Notes: generated from the letters alone by a model not told the origin. DNA of 64,000 nucleotides from Symbiodinium kawagutii (GCA_009767595.1 VSDK01015468.1:417659-481658); one strand, 5' to 3'. Positions 42,234 to 54,067 are shown, counted from the first letter of the stretch. A program made the numbers and translations.

Positions 42234-42885
42234 CTTTTGAGCCGCTGGCAAGGCCAGGGGTGGATTTGACGGTCGTAGCAATGGTTGACAGTGCGGTTAT
42301 ACAATGCTTGACAGTGGCAAAGGTTGGTTGTATAATCGTCATACTCAGTTTATCTCATCAGGTTCCTTTTTTCAGGATTAGTCCTGGTCAATCGTGGTTT
42401 GATATACTCTTGGCTATTGATCATGACAGTGACAAACAAATAACAAGACTTGGGCGATATACCCACAGTAAGCATCATCCATGGCCCGAAATGGGACTGA
42501 TCATTTTTGGGCTGTCAATGCCTGCCATCATCATGGACAACCCGACTGGCAAGGCGCACAAATTTCACGTGTTGAGGCTTGGTGTGTACCGATCTTGGTG
42601 CTCTTGTTTGTTAGATTCGCCAGGGATTTTGTTAACCATAATAGTTAACCATACTAGTTAGCACTATAATCCATGAATTAATCCATATTCTTAGTTGGCA
42701 CTTTCCCTCCCAATATTGACAGCTGCATCTCCCATGATGCGCTGCTTTCAGTATCACCAATTCTGATTCATCATCTTCAATACGAGTATGAATACATCAT
42801 ATGAACCACCAACATCCACCAGCAATGCTCAACAAGAGTGGTTAACCGACATGATGAATGTCTACTAAGGTTGGGAATCCCCAGC

Positions 42886-43110
42886 TCATCCCCCACAGCT
42901 GCTCACAGCTGCCGAGCCATCTGACCCATGACCATCCGTGACCATCCATGACCCATGGCCATCCCTGGCCCATGCCACAGTGGCCCAGCTCGCCTCCAAA
43001 GCGGCTTGCGCTTTGGCCAGGCCGCTGCGAGTTTGATCCTGGGGACGGCGGACGGAGGGCGAGTGCAACTTGGGAACGGCTGAGGACATCTGAATGATGG
43101 GGCCGATCAT
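42886..43110 (-). CDS. Exon-like block, unidentified
   Basis: The minus-strand frame begins MIGPIIQMSSAVPKLHSPSV, then RSGLAKAQAALEASW. The Ala-rich helical part fits the neighbouring coiled-coil exons. The 3' part (WMVTDGHGSDGSAAV) looks like intron. No convincing splice pair was found. Confidence 0.3.
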   Translation of the reverse strand: MIGPIIQMSSAVPKLHSPSVRRPQDQTRSGLAKAQAALEASWATVAWARDGHGSWMVTDGHGSDGSAAVSSCGG

Positions 43111-43249
43111 GGCTAGTGGATGCTAGCAGCATCTAGTAGCTAGCGAATCACGATGCTTGCCAGTGGTATCTAGTGGCCAAGGAGGGCTACACGAACATTG
43201 AGCGTGCCCACTGCTGGGGGACCGCTCGCGACCAAAGCGTGGGAGAGTG

Positions 43250-43620
43250 ACGACGGTTAATTATGGTTGACATCTGGTTAATGATCTTCTCATTGTGGTT
43301 CAATGGTGGTTAATGTTCAATTCATGAGGGTTAATGATAGTGAACAATGGCTAGTGATTGCCAATTGTGGCAGTCGTCAGTGTCTGGCTACTGATGCAGC
43401 AGTGATGGCTCATAGTAGTCTTTGTATGTTTTTGTTTTGGTCATTAGCTGGCCACTAATGTGAGTGGTTGTGGCTAGTCTGCACCCTTGGTGGCAAACAT
43501 AACCACCATGGCCGATAGTGACGATGGCTGATTACGGCTAATCGCTGCCAGCTCATCGCTGCTGACTACGCATATCAAAAATCATGAGCCATTGGTGGCA
43601 GTTGACAACTATTAAGCATC
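43250..43620. repeat. Degenerate GGTTAATGRTGG-type repeat
   Basis: Loose variants of GGTTAATGATGG and GGCTAGTGATGG across about 350 bp. The sequence is low in complexity with no coding signal. Confidence 0.5.
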
Positions 43621-43831
43621 ATTAAGCAGCAATACAACAGCATTTGCAATATCCACTGATATAATCACCATGAAATATTGACCTCCAGAATGTGTCTTTT
43701 AATGTGTCAAGGCCTCTATATATAATGGCTGCGAGCACTATTGATGAGTGAGGTCCATGTTGACATTGCCCGGCTATCATGGAACAGCCAAATCCAAAAG
43801 AAGGGACTCTTCAACTTCCTGAGACCCAAAC

Positions 43832-43984
43832 CAATTCGGCTTCAAGCTGGATTCGCTTTATGGCCTCCGTGAAATCATTTAACGGCTGTGGAGGCCCAAG
43901 TGGATTCTTCAAGCACCCATGTCTTTGAATCATTGGGAACCACTGCTGACGTCCCTTTTTCTGCATTCTTTGGGCCTCTTGGGC
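43832..43984 (-). CDS. Coiled-coil gene candidate, 51-codon exon
   Basis: CTGCAAAG|GCC opens and GAATTG|GTTTGG closes a phase-0 stretch reading AQEAQRMQKKGRQQWFPMIQ, later LNDFTEAIKRIQLEAEL. Both ends are helical and charged. The family is not recognised. Confidence 0.45.
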
Positions 43985-44478
43985 CTTTGCAGTGGTGAAA
44001 CAAGATTCGAAGCTCTCGAAATTTCCATGGATTGCCGCCATTAAAACCATCAGCAGATGTACTTTGCTGCTGATGCAAAGCGGCCGCACTCGGCAAATAT
44101 AGTGCACAGGTCAACTGTGCAGGACATTTTCATTACCTGAAGTGTCAAGGCCACTGTCACCACTCGGAGTAAGAACTTAAAAGGAAACTATCCTCGCCAT
44201 CAGATCGTGAAAACCTGTTCAAGGAAGTAAGTACAAAAATAAGTTTCAATGTCTTCAAGACATCCACGTTGTATTACCAAGCTAGGAATCGTTTTCAAAG
44301 TATTGTTTGTCCGAATCAAGCAAACATTAGGCAAAGAGGAGCTAAGTATGGCAAAATGATGAATGCTGCGTAAGAACCTCTTCGGCATGAAGCACGATGC
44401 CGCGTCCTCGCACAGAGCATTGGGAGCAAAGGTGCTTTTCCTATTACAGGGAACAAGCGCATCCTATCCCTCTCCTAC

Positions 44479-44592
44479 TTGTTGTCGGCATTCTGGGGGC
44501 CATATAACATCATTAATATCAAATAAGGCGGCCCATTCCCTCTGGTTGCTGCTTAGCTTTTTGCATTTCTCGAGCATTCGTTGACCATTCAC
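44479..44592 (-). CDS. Coiled-coil gene candidate, 38-codon exon with GT-AG boundaries
   Basis: CATGGAG|GTG and CAACAA|GTAGGA bound a phase-0 exon, VNGQRMLEKCKKLSSNQREW then AALFDINDVIWPPECRQQ. Strong coding character. It lies directly downstream of the WD40 exon series (45.5-54.1 kb) on the same strand. It may mark the switch from WD40 to helical domain of one gene, or the first recognisable exon of a second gene. Confidence 0.5.
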
Positions 44593-45464
44593 CTCCATGC
44601 AGAGCGGTAAAGTCCTCAGCCTTTGCAATGCTCATCACTAAGGAATGGGATCGACAACACGGAATTGTGTGATCGCACCATCCTCGAGCAAAAATGACAA
44701 GGGAAACAAGCAAAAACTGCACACATACGCCTAAGACATCGAAAAACCTTGCAAAGTGAGGGAGTAAAGATGGAACCTGTATGAGCTTACCATTTACCTG
44801 ACTTTGGTACAAGTGACAAGTGCCTTTCTATGCAGCCATTTGGTGCCAACGTGCAATGAAACATGAAAATGTCCAAAAATGATCAGAACCACTCGAACCA
44901 CTACGACGCAAATGATCAAAGAAACTCAAGAACGCATGGATGTTTGAAAGAAACATCAAAGGTGGTGAAAATGCAAAGCTGATCATTAGCCTCGCAGGAT
45001 GTCCAGCAGGAGGGTGCAGTCAAAAAAAGTGATGATTTCATGTGAACTAGCTGTTTTCAAACCTACTGTGGAGTTGCCTCACTGCTTAATCTCCATAAAT
45101 CCAAATTCATCATGAACTCGCAAACCATTGAGGAGAAGCTCCGCTTTGCAGCCCCCACCAAAGCCACCAAGAATTGTGGCCTGTACAGCTGAAAAGGTAT
45201 CAACTTCTAACTAAGTATTCCGATTCCTGTGTGGTTTTCGAATCGCGTTCGTTCTTGTCAGATCTAATCGGTGATGCCTATTGTTTGTTTGGCTGTGGTG
45301 CTGTCAACCCTTCACAGTCCTTTGAGTTCATGTGAACAATTGATGAAACAAGGATAAAAATGAGGCAAGGATTGTGGAATCGCTCTTGCTAAGTTCACTC
45401 GGAGTTCTGGGTAAAACTGATCTTCTTAAATGAGCGTCTCAGCCTATGACATCCTATGACCAGG

Positions 45465-45552
45465 GCAGCAAAGCAGGCAAGCATCGGAATGACCAACGAA
45501 CAGCCTATCGCCGTTGCCGCTCCAAGTCAAACAGGTCGCCCATGGAATGTAC
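45465..45552 (-). CDS. WD40-repeat gene, exon with a WD40 signature
   Basis: The minus-strand frame reads YIPWATCLTWSGNGDRLF, then VGHSDACLLC. The pattern C-L-x-W-S-x-x-G-x-x-L-x-V-G-x-x-D is a WD40 blade from strand b to the Asp of strand c. The acceptor is probably GCCTGAG. The large CT/GATA microsatellite block at 45.6-46.2 kb lies directly upstream, in the preceding intron. Confidence 0.55.
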
Positions 45553-45619
45553 TCAGGCAAAGGTGGCGCTGATTCTTCCTTGGAGGCGGTCGAACTCCAT
45601 GCAGAGCCTCTGTCCGCGC

Positions 45620-46069
45620 ATGTCTGCCTCTGCACCTGTGTCTCTCTGTCTATGTCTGTGTCTGCCTCTGCCTCTCCGTCTCTGTTCGCCTCTGCTTCCA
45701 CCTCTGTCTCTGCTTCTCTCTGTGTCTGCCTCTGCTGCCTCTTTTCTCTCTCTCTCTCTCTGCTTTGATTCTCTGCTTTGCTCGCTCTTTCTTCTTGATC
45801 TGCTGGCTCTCTGTTTTTGCGTGCATTTGCTTATATATGTGTATATATTGATTCTGTCCAACAAACATGTACGTCTCTCTCTCTCTCGCCCTCTCTCACT
45901 CTCTCTCTCTCTCTCTCGCCCTCTCTCACTCTCTCTCTCTCGCTCTCGCCCTCTCTCTCACTCTCTCTCTCTCACTCTCTCTCTCTCTCTCTCTCTCTTC
46001 CTATCTTTCTATCTGCCTATCAATGTGTCAATCTACATGTGCATATCTATTTGTAATATATATGTATAC

Positions 46070-46117
<48 letters not shown>

Positions 46118-46225
46118 ATAGATAAATAGATAAATAGATATATAGATATATAGATATATAGATATATAGATAGATATACATCTTTCTCTCTCTCCCTCTC
46201 TCTCTCTGTCTCTCTGTCTCCCTCC
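45620..46225. repeat. 600-bp microsatellite block (TCTG)n, (TC)n, (GATA)n
   Basis: Starts with TCTGCC/TCTGTG units, then (TC)n interrupted by regular CGCCCTCTCTCAC segments, then a TAGA run (about 46070-46175) and more TC. One of the longest simple-sequence blocks in the window. Open frames across it are artefacts of the repeat. Confidence 0.95.
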
Positions 46226-46899
46226 GGGGGCAAGCCACAAAATTGATGCTCTCAGCGTGATGCTTTCAGCATGTTTGAATGCAAAGCTAGAGTCGGGAAG
46301 GCAAACCAGTGACTACAGCAGTAGCCAAAGCTGCGACAGCTACCAAGTCCGGTGGCAAATGTGATTCAAGCTACCCACAGAAGAAGCTGAAAAACCTTCC
46401 TACACCGCCATGCTCAATCCCCAGGAAACAGGGAAAAAGCATGACCCCGTGCCAGTTCCCAAGTATAGAATTCCAAGCTCAGCCACCCAAATTCGCTGCT
46501 TGTTTTCCTCGCGCGCACGCTGGAGATCAGGGATTTAGAGGTACTTGATGTCTGGACTAGCTTCTCTGCATACGCGGAGGCTTTTGCATGTGACATGCTT
46601 TTGTGCATGCAAGCATTGTGGAACCATGTCTGCACAAGTTTCTCCGCCTTCGGAATGATCATCTAGGCAAGTAAGCTTCATGCATGGGTAAAAAAAATGA
46701 GCATAGTGCATAGTCTATCTATTCATAATATTTCATACTAGTCTAATATACTCTCATGTGTGACTTATGCGTGTAGTTGTCTATCTTATCTTATGTCTGT
46801 TTGTGAGTGCGCGGACGTCCAGCGATGCATGTACAAAATCCTCCTGGAGCTTGATGGAGGTGCCTTCATTCAAGGGCATGGAGGGTCTTTGATCTGGGC

Positions 46900-47260
46900 G
46901 CAGGCTCCCATTTCCATCTTTTCCCTCTTGAGACTTACCGACTTGAACGGTTCAAGGATATCCGGAACGCCACAAATGAAAACGCGTGCCCAGCAGAATT
47001 CCCAGGTATTCGTTGGATGCTCTCAGCTGCTGGGTTCCCCTTAGCTGTACTTCAACAGCAGCCTTTTCCGATGCGGAATTTCCATAGCGGAACCAACATA
47101 CCATCGATTAAAGCTATATCTTGGCGTGGAGGTATCTACGCACCTGGCCGCGCAAAGACAACACCGCTCCTGAGACACCAAACCATGCTACCGAGCATCA
47201 AGATCATAAACCTGTGCATGGAAGGAGGGGCTGTCCTCTGTTACTGCCTTTAATGCCCTC
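46900..47260 (-). other. Possible WD40-gene exons, unproven
   Basis: Two minus-strand fragments in this interval are coding-like: GNSAGHAFSFVAFRISLN near 46970-47010 and SMVWCLRSGVVFARPG near 47140-47190. Each could be part of a WD40 blade lying between better-supported exons at 45.5 and 48.7 kb. Frames and splice sites are not convincing. Confidence 0.2.
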
Positions 47261-48027
47261 CTCTGATATCAACCGTCCTGGCTCCCATTTGGTTTTATCC
47301 GGAATGCATTTTAGGGTCCGGTCAGTCTGCAGCAAATATATATAGACAAGTAAATACATAGAGAAAGGGAATCCGATTCATATACTAATATGAGCGATGG
47401 ATTTTGTTGATTGTCTGGCTCAATTCACAGACATTGAGAGGTGTTCCTACCTCGTTCTCCAGTATTCCTACCTCGTTCCGAAGCCTCGTTCTCCAGGTGT
47501 TCCTACCTCGTTTTACATGCGAATTCCTGTTTTTATAGGGAAACCATTTCCACTCGAAGACTGACCAATTCATGTGCAGATAAAAGCTGTTGCTCATATA
47601 ACCCCGCCTCATTTGAGTGAAATTCCAACCATCAACCATAGCCAACGAATTTCCAACTGCACACTTTACACACCGTCATTGAAGCATGGAACCTCCATAT
47701 TTTCTTTTCTACTGTGCAGACTGCGAAGTCTGTGCACCGAATCCTAGCCATTATCAGGGACGGGAAAACAATCCGGGAAGTAGAGAAGGGGCTGAGGAGA
47801 ACGAATTAGACTACGATCGAACTACACTTCCTGTTGGCCTTCCGGATGTCAAACTGAAGCATCGTCAGTGGGCGCGGGTAGCAGAAATCAAGCAAAGGAG
47901 AAACAGCGCAAATGTGAGTGAAGTAGCACAAGAACAAAATACAAAATCAAATATAAGCGAAGAAAGTTGACATTGCGTTTCTCAGGCTTTAGATGATCCG
48001 TTAAAACAGTATAGAACTACTATCGGA

Positions 48028-48082
48028 CGACATTCGGTGACGACATTCGGTGACGACATTCGGTGACGAGCATTCGGTGACG
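48028..48082. repeat. 13-15-bp tandem repeat, four copies
   Basis: CGACATTCGGTGA is repeated with small spacing changes. A related short direct repeat block (CCTACCTCGTTCTCCAG) lies at about 47445-47512. Confidence 0.85.
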
Positions 48083-48639
48083 TCATTGTGTCACAGTATC
48101 TGTCTGAAAGTAAGCAGTTATGCAAAAATTCCTTGTCGAGTGATGGCATTATGTACAATAAACTGGGTATGTTCCGAGAGGTTAGGGTCAAACCCTTCCA
48201 CTCGGCCTAACAGCGCGAACTTATACTTTGATTACAATATTGATCCAAATATACTTATATAATTATCCTAATTGATATTTTAATATATTTTAATGGCTAA
48301 ATGGCCTTCGGACACCTATTTTGTTGGTTCTGATCTACGTTTCAATGATTCGGTGTGCATTCAAAAACCTCGCAAGGAGTGAGCCTCGACAGAGACATCT
48401 GTTGCGACCGCAAGCCAGTATCTGTTGGGAGAGAAGGCAACGGAATTGACAGTAGAAAGTGCAAAAAGTTCCTCATTGACATCGCTTGCAAGAGCTGCTT
48501 CCGCCACCGAATTTGACTGACTTGTTTCAATGCTGGCGGGAACAAGTGGGAAGCATAGATATCATAGATCAAACATGCTGTGCACCGGTGTGTCGGCAAG
48601 TTTGAATCCTGAGAACTGCGACCCAAACTTGCCAACAGG

Positions 48640-48732
48640 CTCATCAAATGTGACCGCCGAGGAACGTAAAGGTTCCGGGCCTCTTTGAGATCCCAAAAAA
48701 TCACACGAGCCTCGCCAGAAAGGAAACCGGAC
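48640..48732 (-). CDS. WD40-repeat gene, exon with the end of a blade
   Basis: After GATCAG|G the minus-strand frame reads SGFLSGEARVIFWDLKEARN, then LYVP. This is the classic strand c to strand d of a WD40 repeat, with F-L-S-G-x-x-x-x-V-x-F-W-D. The 3' boundary is uncertain; other frames downstream are open to 48560. Confidence 0.6.
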
Positions 48733-48934
48733 CTGATCTAAGCTGTCGTAAAAACATGTAGACCATGGGCAAAAACCATAAACTGGCAAGAACTGCAAAA
48801 GAAGCTTAGTTCAAACATGTTCAAACATATCCATGCATGGATGTGTTTGTGAATTTTGCGACCCTGGATCGGCATGAAGCTGGAAAGATCACAGCTGCAA
48901 ATATCTGCAAATGCCAAGCTTCAATTCTGCCCAC

Positions 48935-49023
48935 CTTTGCCAACCGCTGCCCAGCCCAGGCCTCTTCGCCACCAGAAGCAATCAATGAGGCATCGGGACT
49001 AATCGCAATGCAATGTACAACTC
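48935..49023 (-). CDS. WD40-repeat gene, exon with strands a-c of a blade
   Basis: CGACCCAG|GAG opens and GGCAAAG|GTGGGC may close an exon reading VVHCIAISPDASLIASGGEE, then AWAGQRLAK. I-A-I-S-P-D-A-S-L-I-A-S-G-G is a near-consensus WD40 segment. If the exon runs further, GRIEAWHLQ would supply the final strand, with Trp in place. Confidence 0.65.
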
Positions 49024-49409
49024 CTGGGTCGCTACCGCGCTGCCTTGCCATGGGTGAACCCCCCCACGGTCGGAAATGACACGGGTCGGAAATGACACGG
49101 GTCGGTGTCCAAAATGCATTCTCCATGCCCATATTTCAATATCAATTTACCAAGCACAGCAGGCACCCAGCGCTTTCTCTATGATTCAAAGCTGGAACTA
49201 CTGACCTGAGAACATGCGCGCGCTGCACGCTTTACGGGAGTTGGTTTTGCACACCTTTGCTTCACTGTGCGCAGTGCGCCAACTGAAAGACGCCCAGACC
49301 TTACCGCATCAGCAGGCTGAAACTGACCTTGCAAAAAGATGGACATTCCAAGACACCACAGTCATCACATTGACATACATACGTGTGTATTTTCAATCAT
49401 GGTATCATC

Positions 49410-49445
49410 CACAATATCTACCTATCTACCTATCTATCTATCCAT
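49410..49445. repeat. (TCTACCTA)n microsatellite
   Basis: A short TACC/TATC run. A charged coding-like fragment lies on the minus strand near 49210-49340 (AHSEAKVCKTNSRKACS) but no boundary could be set. Confidence 0.8.
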
Positions 49446-49814
49446 TTGTGGTGGCACACCTAAACTCCCAAAAGTTTTGTTCCATGTTGTTCTCAACCAC
49501 TTGCCACTTCGGTGACATCATGATGCGCCACCGGGGTCCTTGGTGGCCGATGAAGTCCTTGACGGGTTTCCTTGCGAAGCTCAGCTGAACGGAGTGTGAG
49601 ACCGCAGTGCTGCAAGTGGGTTAACAAATCAATAATTGGCGTTCCTTTTTGATCCTTTTCGGCTGGGGAAGCCCCAAAACCATCTCAAAATGCGCTACTC
49701 TTATCTAAAATGGCTTTGGAGCACGTCATTCAATAACATGTTGACTGGAGAAGGCAGCGGCGGAAGATTCCAGACAAGGTGGCCTTTAGGAAAAGAAGAT
49801 TGGTTGAGATGAGG

Positions 49815-49875
49815 TGATGGCGTGGATGATCGATGGCGATGATGGTGATGATGTTAATGATGGTGATGATGATGG

Positions 49876-49910
<35 letters not shown>

Positions 49911-49912
49911 CT
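49815..49912. repeat. (GATGGT)n/(GAT)n microsatellite
   Basis: Nearly 100 bp of GAT-based repeats. It would encode poly-Asp or poly-Ile, but no gene is supported across it. Confidence 0.95.
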
Positions 49913-50675
49913 CTGTCCTGTTTGGAACTTCCAAAAACATCGCGAAATCATCAGTTTTTGACTATTTTGACTTGTCAATGTGCATTTTGTCTCCACAGCG
50001 CTTGCACCTTGTGACCCCCTGAACGTCGAATATCGTCGCGACCACATCAGATTTTTACGATCTCACTTTCAAACATGCTTCTCGCCACAGCGCTGCGCAC
50101 TTTTTGCATGTCCTGATTTCCAAAAGCATCTCCAGGCTGTAAGTTATTTTATTTGATGATATCGGCTCGCAAACGTGCTTCTCGCCACCCACGGCAGCAT
50201 GATTTTTGGGGGGCCACCTTGACTTGAGTTTTTTCTATATATTTTGACCAGCAGTGACTAGCAATTGCAACGACGTGCATTTCACCACAGGGGCGTTCAC
50301 TTTTTGCAAGTATCATCTTCCCTTGAGAATGTCAATTTTGTACGAATTTTGTCTGCAAATGCGGGGCCATTCCACTCTCCCAACGGACCTCCGCACCTGC
50401 CGGCTTCGATCATCCGGGAGCACAGAAACATTAGAACAGCGCGATTCCTATCAGTTACGCACACACACACCCATCGTTGATTCGTTGATATTCTTTCGTT
50501 TTGATTGGACTGACTACCTGCGGCAACTTTCAATAAGTCGAACGTTTGACTTCCAAACTTCCTTCGATAATGTTTTCAGTTCACATCTTTAAAAAAAACC
50601 AGCCAATCTGTTTTACATCTATTAACACAGTTTTAAGAGATGTAAAATCACCAGCCAATCGGGACGTATTCAAAC

Positions 50676-50780
50676 GCCAATGCTGTGGGCGAGCATCATT
50701 GTCTTCGAAGTCCAGAGTCTCAGCTTGTGGTCCCAGGACGCCGACAAAAATTCTGAGTCTTCCTTTGAAGGCACCCACTC
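50676..50780 (-). CDS. WD40-repeat gene, exon with a near-consensus blade end
   Basis: GTGAAAG|GAG opens and ATTGGC|GTTTGA can close a 105-bp phase-0 exon, EWVPSKEDSEFLSASWDHKL then RLWTSKTMMLAHSIG. F-L-S-A-S-W-D-H-K-L-R-L-W is one of the clearest WD40 signatures in the window. A fragment just upstream (LLYGHRVAIRSFQ) may hold the start of the same blade in another exon. Confidence 0.7.
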
Positions 50781-51663
50781 CTTTCACGCTGGAAGCTGCG
50801 TATAGCGACTCTGTGGCCATACAAAAGCATCGGGATTTCCATAAATATGCAGGAAGGAAAAGTCCCAAAAAAGTGACTTTAGATACTGTATATCGGGATC
50901 CTCAAACCCCAAGGCAAGCATAGAAAAAAGAAACACAAATCCGCTGCACAGAATTCACCGCTGAGCTTTCTCCAAGCGCATCAAAGCATCCACCGCGGAA
51001 ACCCAGTCGTTGTGCGTACCATCTGGGAGAACGAGGCTGGTTCGTTTTGTCTTGCAACATGGGTCCGCATGTCTCCACTTGAAGAAGAGAACCCACCACA
51101 AAACAGGACAGATATGGACAAATACATACTGCCGGAATCTGCTAGAATATCTTCAGGACAAGTTCCAAGAAGACTCATCGTATCTGATGGTTGTGCCCCC
51201 AGCTGATTGTACCCCCATGGCCCCCTTCTATCCCCTTCTTATCTCAGTATCTCTGTTCTTGCAGGCTGGCAGGCCGTAGCTCCCTTCACCATGCAGCTCG
51301 ATGTAAAGTCACTCAACCAGCAACAAAAAGCCGTAAAAAGCCTACTGTAGGGAGCAACCCTCAAATGGATTCAAGTATGCAATCACATGTTGAGTCACAT
51401 GTTGCAACTCCGTGTGTATAGAATTGAGATGAATTGAGAGGAGTTCGTCTACACGATTCTTGAAAAAATATCCGCTTACGAGAGCATGAACGCCGAAAGT
51501 GTCAGAGCTGCACTGGTACTTAACATACTGGATGTAAATGTAGCATTTAGTAAATTTGTCATGATCACATCAACCGGATGTCATCTTGCAAACTGCCGGC
51601 TAGAAAACTGTCCACATCTGTCCACATCTTCACGCTGCATTGCCTGAAGAATTCTTAGCGACC

Positions 51664-51736
51664 AAGTCACCACTCCAATTTCCCACGGTAAACTTCACTT
51701 GTGCCAGCGTATTCCAAAGATGGATCTTGGTGCCAC
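51664..51736 (-). CDS. WD40-repeat gene, exon with a blade end
   Basis: After TTGCCAG|G the minus-strand frame reads GTKIHLWNTLAQVKFTVGNW. T-K-I-H-L-W-N-T is the final strand of a WD40 blade; the following residues would start the next. The donor may be CACAA|GTGAAG. It lies just downstream of the exon at 51990-52036. Confidence 0.55.
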
Positions 51737-51947
51737 CTGGCAAGCAAAGCTGCATGAAGCTCGTTGCGGTGCTATGGCCTATGTAATTCCAGGGCCCATT
51801 GGGCTCCATGAGTGCAGGCTCTTTAAGTGGATTGAAGGAAGAAGATTGATGGGGCTCGGCTTGGTTGCCAGGAAACGAAGAACAATCCTTCCAGCGAGGA
51901 CAGTGAGATGGGGCTTCGCGCCACATCGCATTGTAAAAGCTGGCTGC

Positions 51948-51979
51948 TTCACACTGCTTCACACTGCTTCACACTGCTT
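51948..51979. repeat. 10-bp tandem repeat, three copies
   Basis: TTCACACTGC repeated three times, directly beside a WD40 exon. Confidence 0.9.
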
Positions 51980-51989
51980 TTCCAGTGGC

Positions 51990-52036
51990 CTCCAGTGAGA
52001 ATCTGCCGGTTGTCCGGTGAAATGGCCACAGTGTTC
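51990..52036 (-). CDS. WD40-repeat gene, exon with strands b-c of a blade
   Basis: The minus-strand frame reads NTVAISPDNRQILTGG and ends at CTGGAG|GCCACT, an apparent GC donor. V-A-I-S-P-D-N-R-Q-I-L-T-G-G is a strong WD40 segment. The acceptor is probably the AG in GCACAGCAG just above 52036. Confidence 0.6.
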
Positions 52037-52600
52037 TGCTGTGCGTCGACCCTTCCGGATGAGACTTCCTCTGCAAGCTCCCTCCAGTCTGCAGATGGCG
52101 AAGCCAAACTCCAGACCTTCATGCCTCAGCCCGGTTGCTTCGATGTCACCTGCTTCATCCTGGCTACCAGGCAGGCGCCGACACAAGCTGTCATCCAAGC
52201 TGTGAAAACCTGGCCGAGACACTTCGGTCCCAAGAGCAAGAGATGGCAAACTGTCCTTGGTCGATGTCTTATGATGTCTTGAGTCATGTCATGCCTGGTC
52301 AGCCGCCAGCTGGGGGGTAGCACGACCATTCGGCCCCATGATCTGCACGTGTGTCAGGCTATGTGTTCTGCACGAGCATCAAGCATTTGAAGCTGGGATG
52401 CGAGCCCCTGCAACGTCTACATTGAACAGCACCATGCTGAACCATGTTGAACCAGGATCAAACAAATGCACACTGTGAACATACCTTCATGGTGCGCATC
52501 CTTCTTTTCTTCTCTTCCATCTCGTTACACTCCATTCTCGTTTCGTTCCTTCCTTGCTTCCTCACTTCCTTTCGTTCTTTCTTTTGTTCTTTCTTTCATT

Positions 52601-52635
52601 CCCACTCTCTCTCTCTCTCTCTCTCTCTCGCTCTC
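52601..52635. repeat. (TC)n microsatellite
   Basis: A run of TC dinucleotides preceded by a T-rich CTTTC stretch; in minus-strand sense it is a purine-rich tract within an intron. Confidence 0.9.
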
Positions 52636-52729
52636 GCTTCTTCAAATATCCGGTGACAACATGGCGTTTTTTTAAAGCAGTTGTAGCAAGGATGCGTTCG
52701 GCTTGGGGTCCTTGGGCGGTAAGCAAAAC

Positions 52730-52796
52730 CAGCAGAGGCTCCATTGCCAGATAGACGGCAGCTGGACACCGCGTCCCTGTGCCCTTTGCAAACCAC
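52730..52796 (-). CDS. WD40-repeat gene, exon with the start of a blade
   Basis: TCTCAG|GTG and GCTG|GTTTTG bound a 67-bp exon reading VVCKGHRDAVSSCRLSGNGA. The G-H-x-D-A-V segment is the typical Gly-His start of a WD40 repeat, followed by strand a and part of strand b. Splice sites on both sides are good. Confidence 0.6.
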
Positions 52797-53965
52797 CTGA
52801 GAGATCATCGTTGTGAGTTGCATGTTGAAACATGTTCAAACCTCAAAAGCACGTCTACTGCCAGAAAGCATAAAACAACACCTTATGTGCCGATGCAGAA
52901 AGATATTGATATAGACATTGCTGATAAATGCTGATTGCATGTTGAACGGATGATAACCTAAAAACGACTCACAAGGGAGGTTCACCTTGCAACTGCTCTG
53001 CGTGTTTCAATTAGGCATGCAAAGCCATGACCGCTGGACAGCGCTGAGGTTCATGCTTTCAACTCAGCGACGTTTGAATCGGGTACCGACCACAACTTCA
53101 ACAGGCCATCCCTTGAAGCGGACAACCTGGGCACCACTGATCACCACAGAGCACCTGCCAGCTTTTTCCACTAGGACATGTAGTGATCCTTTGGATTGCT
53201 AAGGTTTGCAGTGCTTGTAAGTGATCCCCATTCCCATCAGTTCCAAAGCTCTTCACCAGCCCAGGTGATGGAGCCCCCTCCTTCTCAGCTACAATCCTCT
53301 TAGGTACAAACGTAGATAGCACATGTAGATAAACTGCATGCACGTATGCAATGCATGCTGTCTTTTACACATATTTTTGTGTATGCGATGTGTTGTAGGT
53401 ACACCAGCTAGCGTTGATTGGACTTCTCCGTGGCATGATGCGTTACACGTCTGGAATGACCGATTCGGGAGCTAGGTCACTCTGCAGTGTACCTTGGGTA
53501 TCCTCCAGTTGCTTTGCACTTTATTTTTTCGGCGTACGGCAGAAGAAATTGCAGTTTACCTGGCCACTTTGTCAGAGCGGCGTTGATCGAGCTACGTCAC
53601 TTGGGTTCCCTGTCATCTGTGTCCGCAGTGGCCAACACTTGGGGAACACAGTTGGAGGGGCGTTTTGCGGCAAGATTTGGGGACAATTCTTGGCACCGGC
53701 CTGGTTTGCCCTTTGCTGCTAATAGTCTACAATGGTTGACCCTTGGAGTTCTGCTCCTGCGGAGTTCTGCACTTAGATGCGCAGGACTTGATGTTTCTTA
53801 GACGCTGCCGCTGCCATCGGACGTGCAGGCACAAAGTCAAAGACAGAAACCTCCACGAAACTTTGACAATAATAAATACATACATATGTAAAATCTATCA
53901 AGCTATGATGTCTTGATCGTTGGGTTTACTCCACATTTTGAAGGCTTCCAAGGCAACAAATGCAC

Positions 53966-54067
53966 TTCAAGGGACAACAAATTGGGATCCTTGGACTTCT
54001 CTTTGGAGTCCGGATCCGCTATGGACAGGGCTGTGATCCAGGTGTCGTGGTTGCCAAGGATCCCAAC
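53966..54067 (-). CDS. WD40-repeat gene, upstream exon
   Basis: CTTCCAAG|G opens and CTTGAA|GTGCAT may close a 102-bp exon reading VGILGNHDTWITALSIADPD, then SKEKSKDPNLLSLE. H-D-T-W-I-T-A-L-S-I starts a WD40 blade; the D-P-N-L-L that follows resembles RACK1-type blades with a longer loop. It is the most 5' WD40 exon recognised, so the gene may begin further upstream. Confidence 0.5.

Noticed and set aside
45446-46240. Long Ser/Leu-rich and Ile/Tyr-rich open frames
   Set aside because: They are translations of TC and GATA microsatellites.
48028-48082. Short spaced repeats that might be regulatory iterons
   Set aside because: Simple tandem minisatellite with no replication or operator context.
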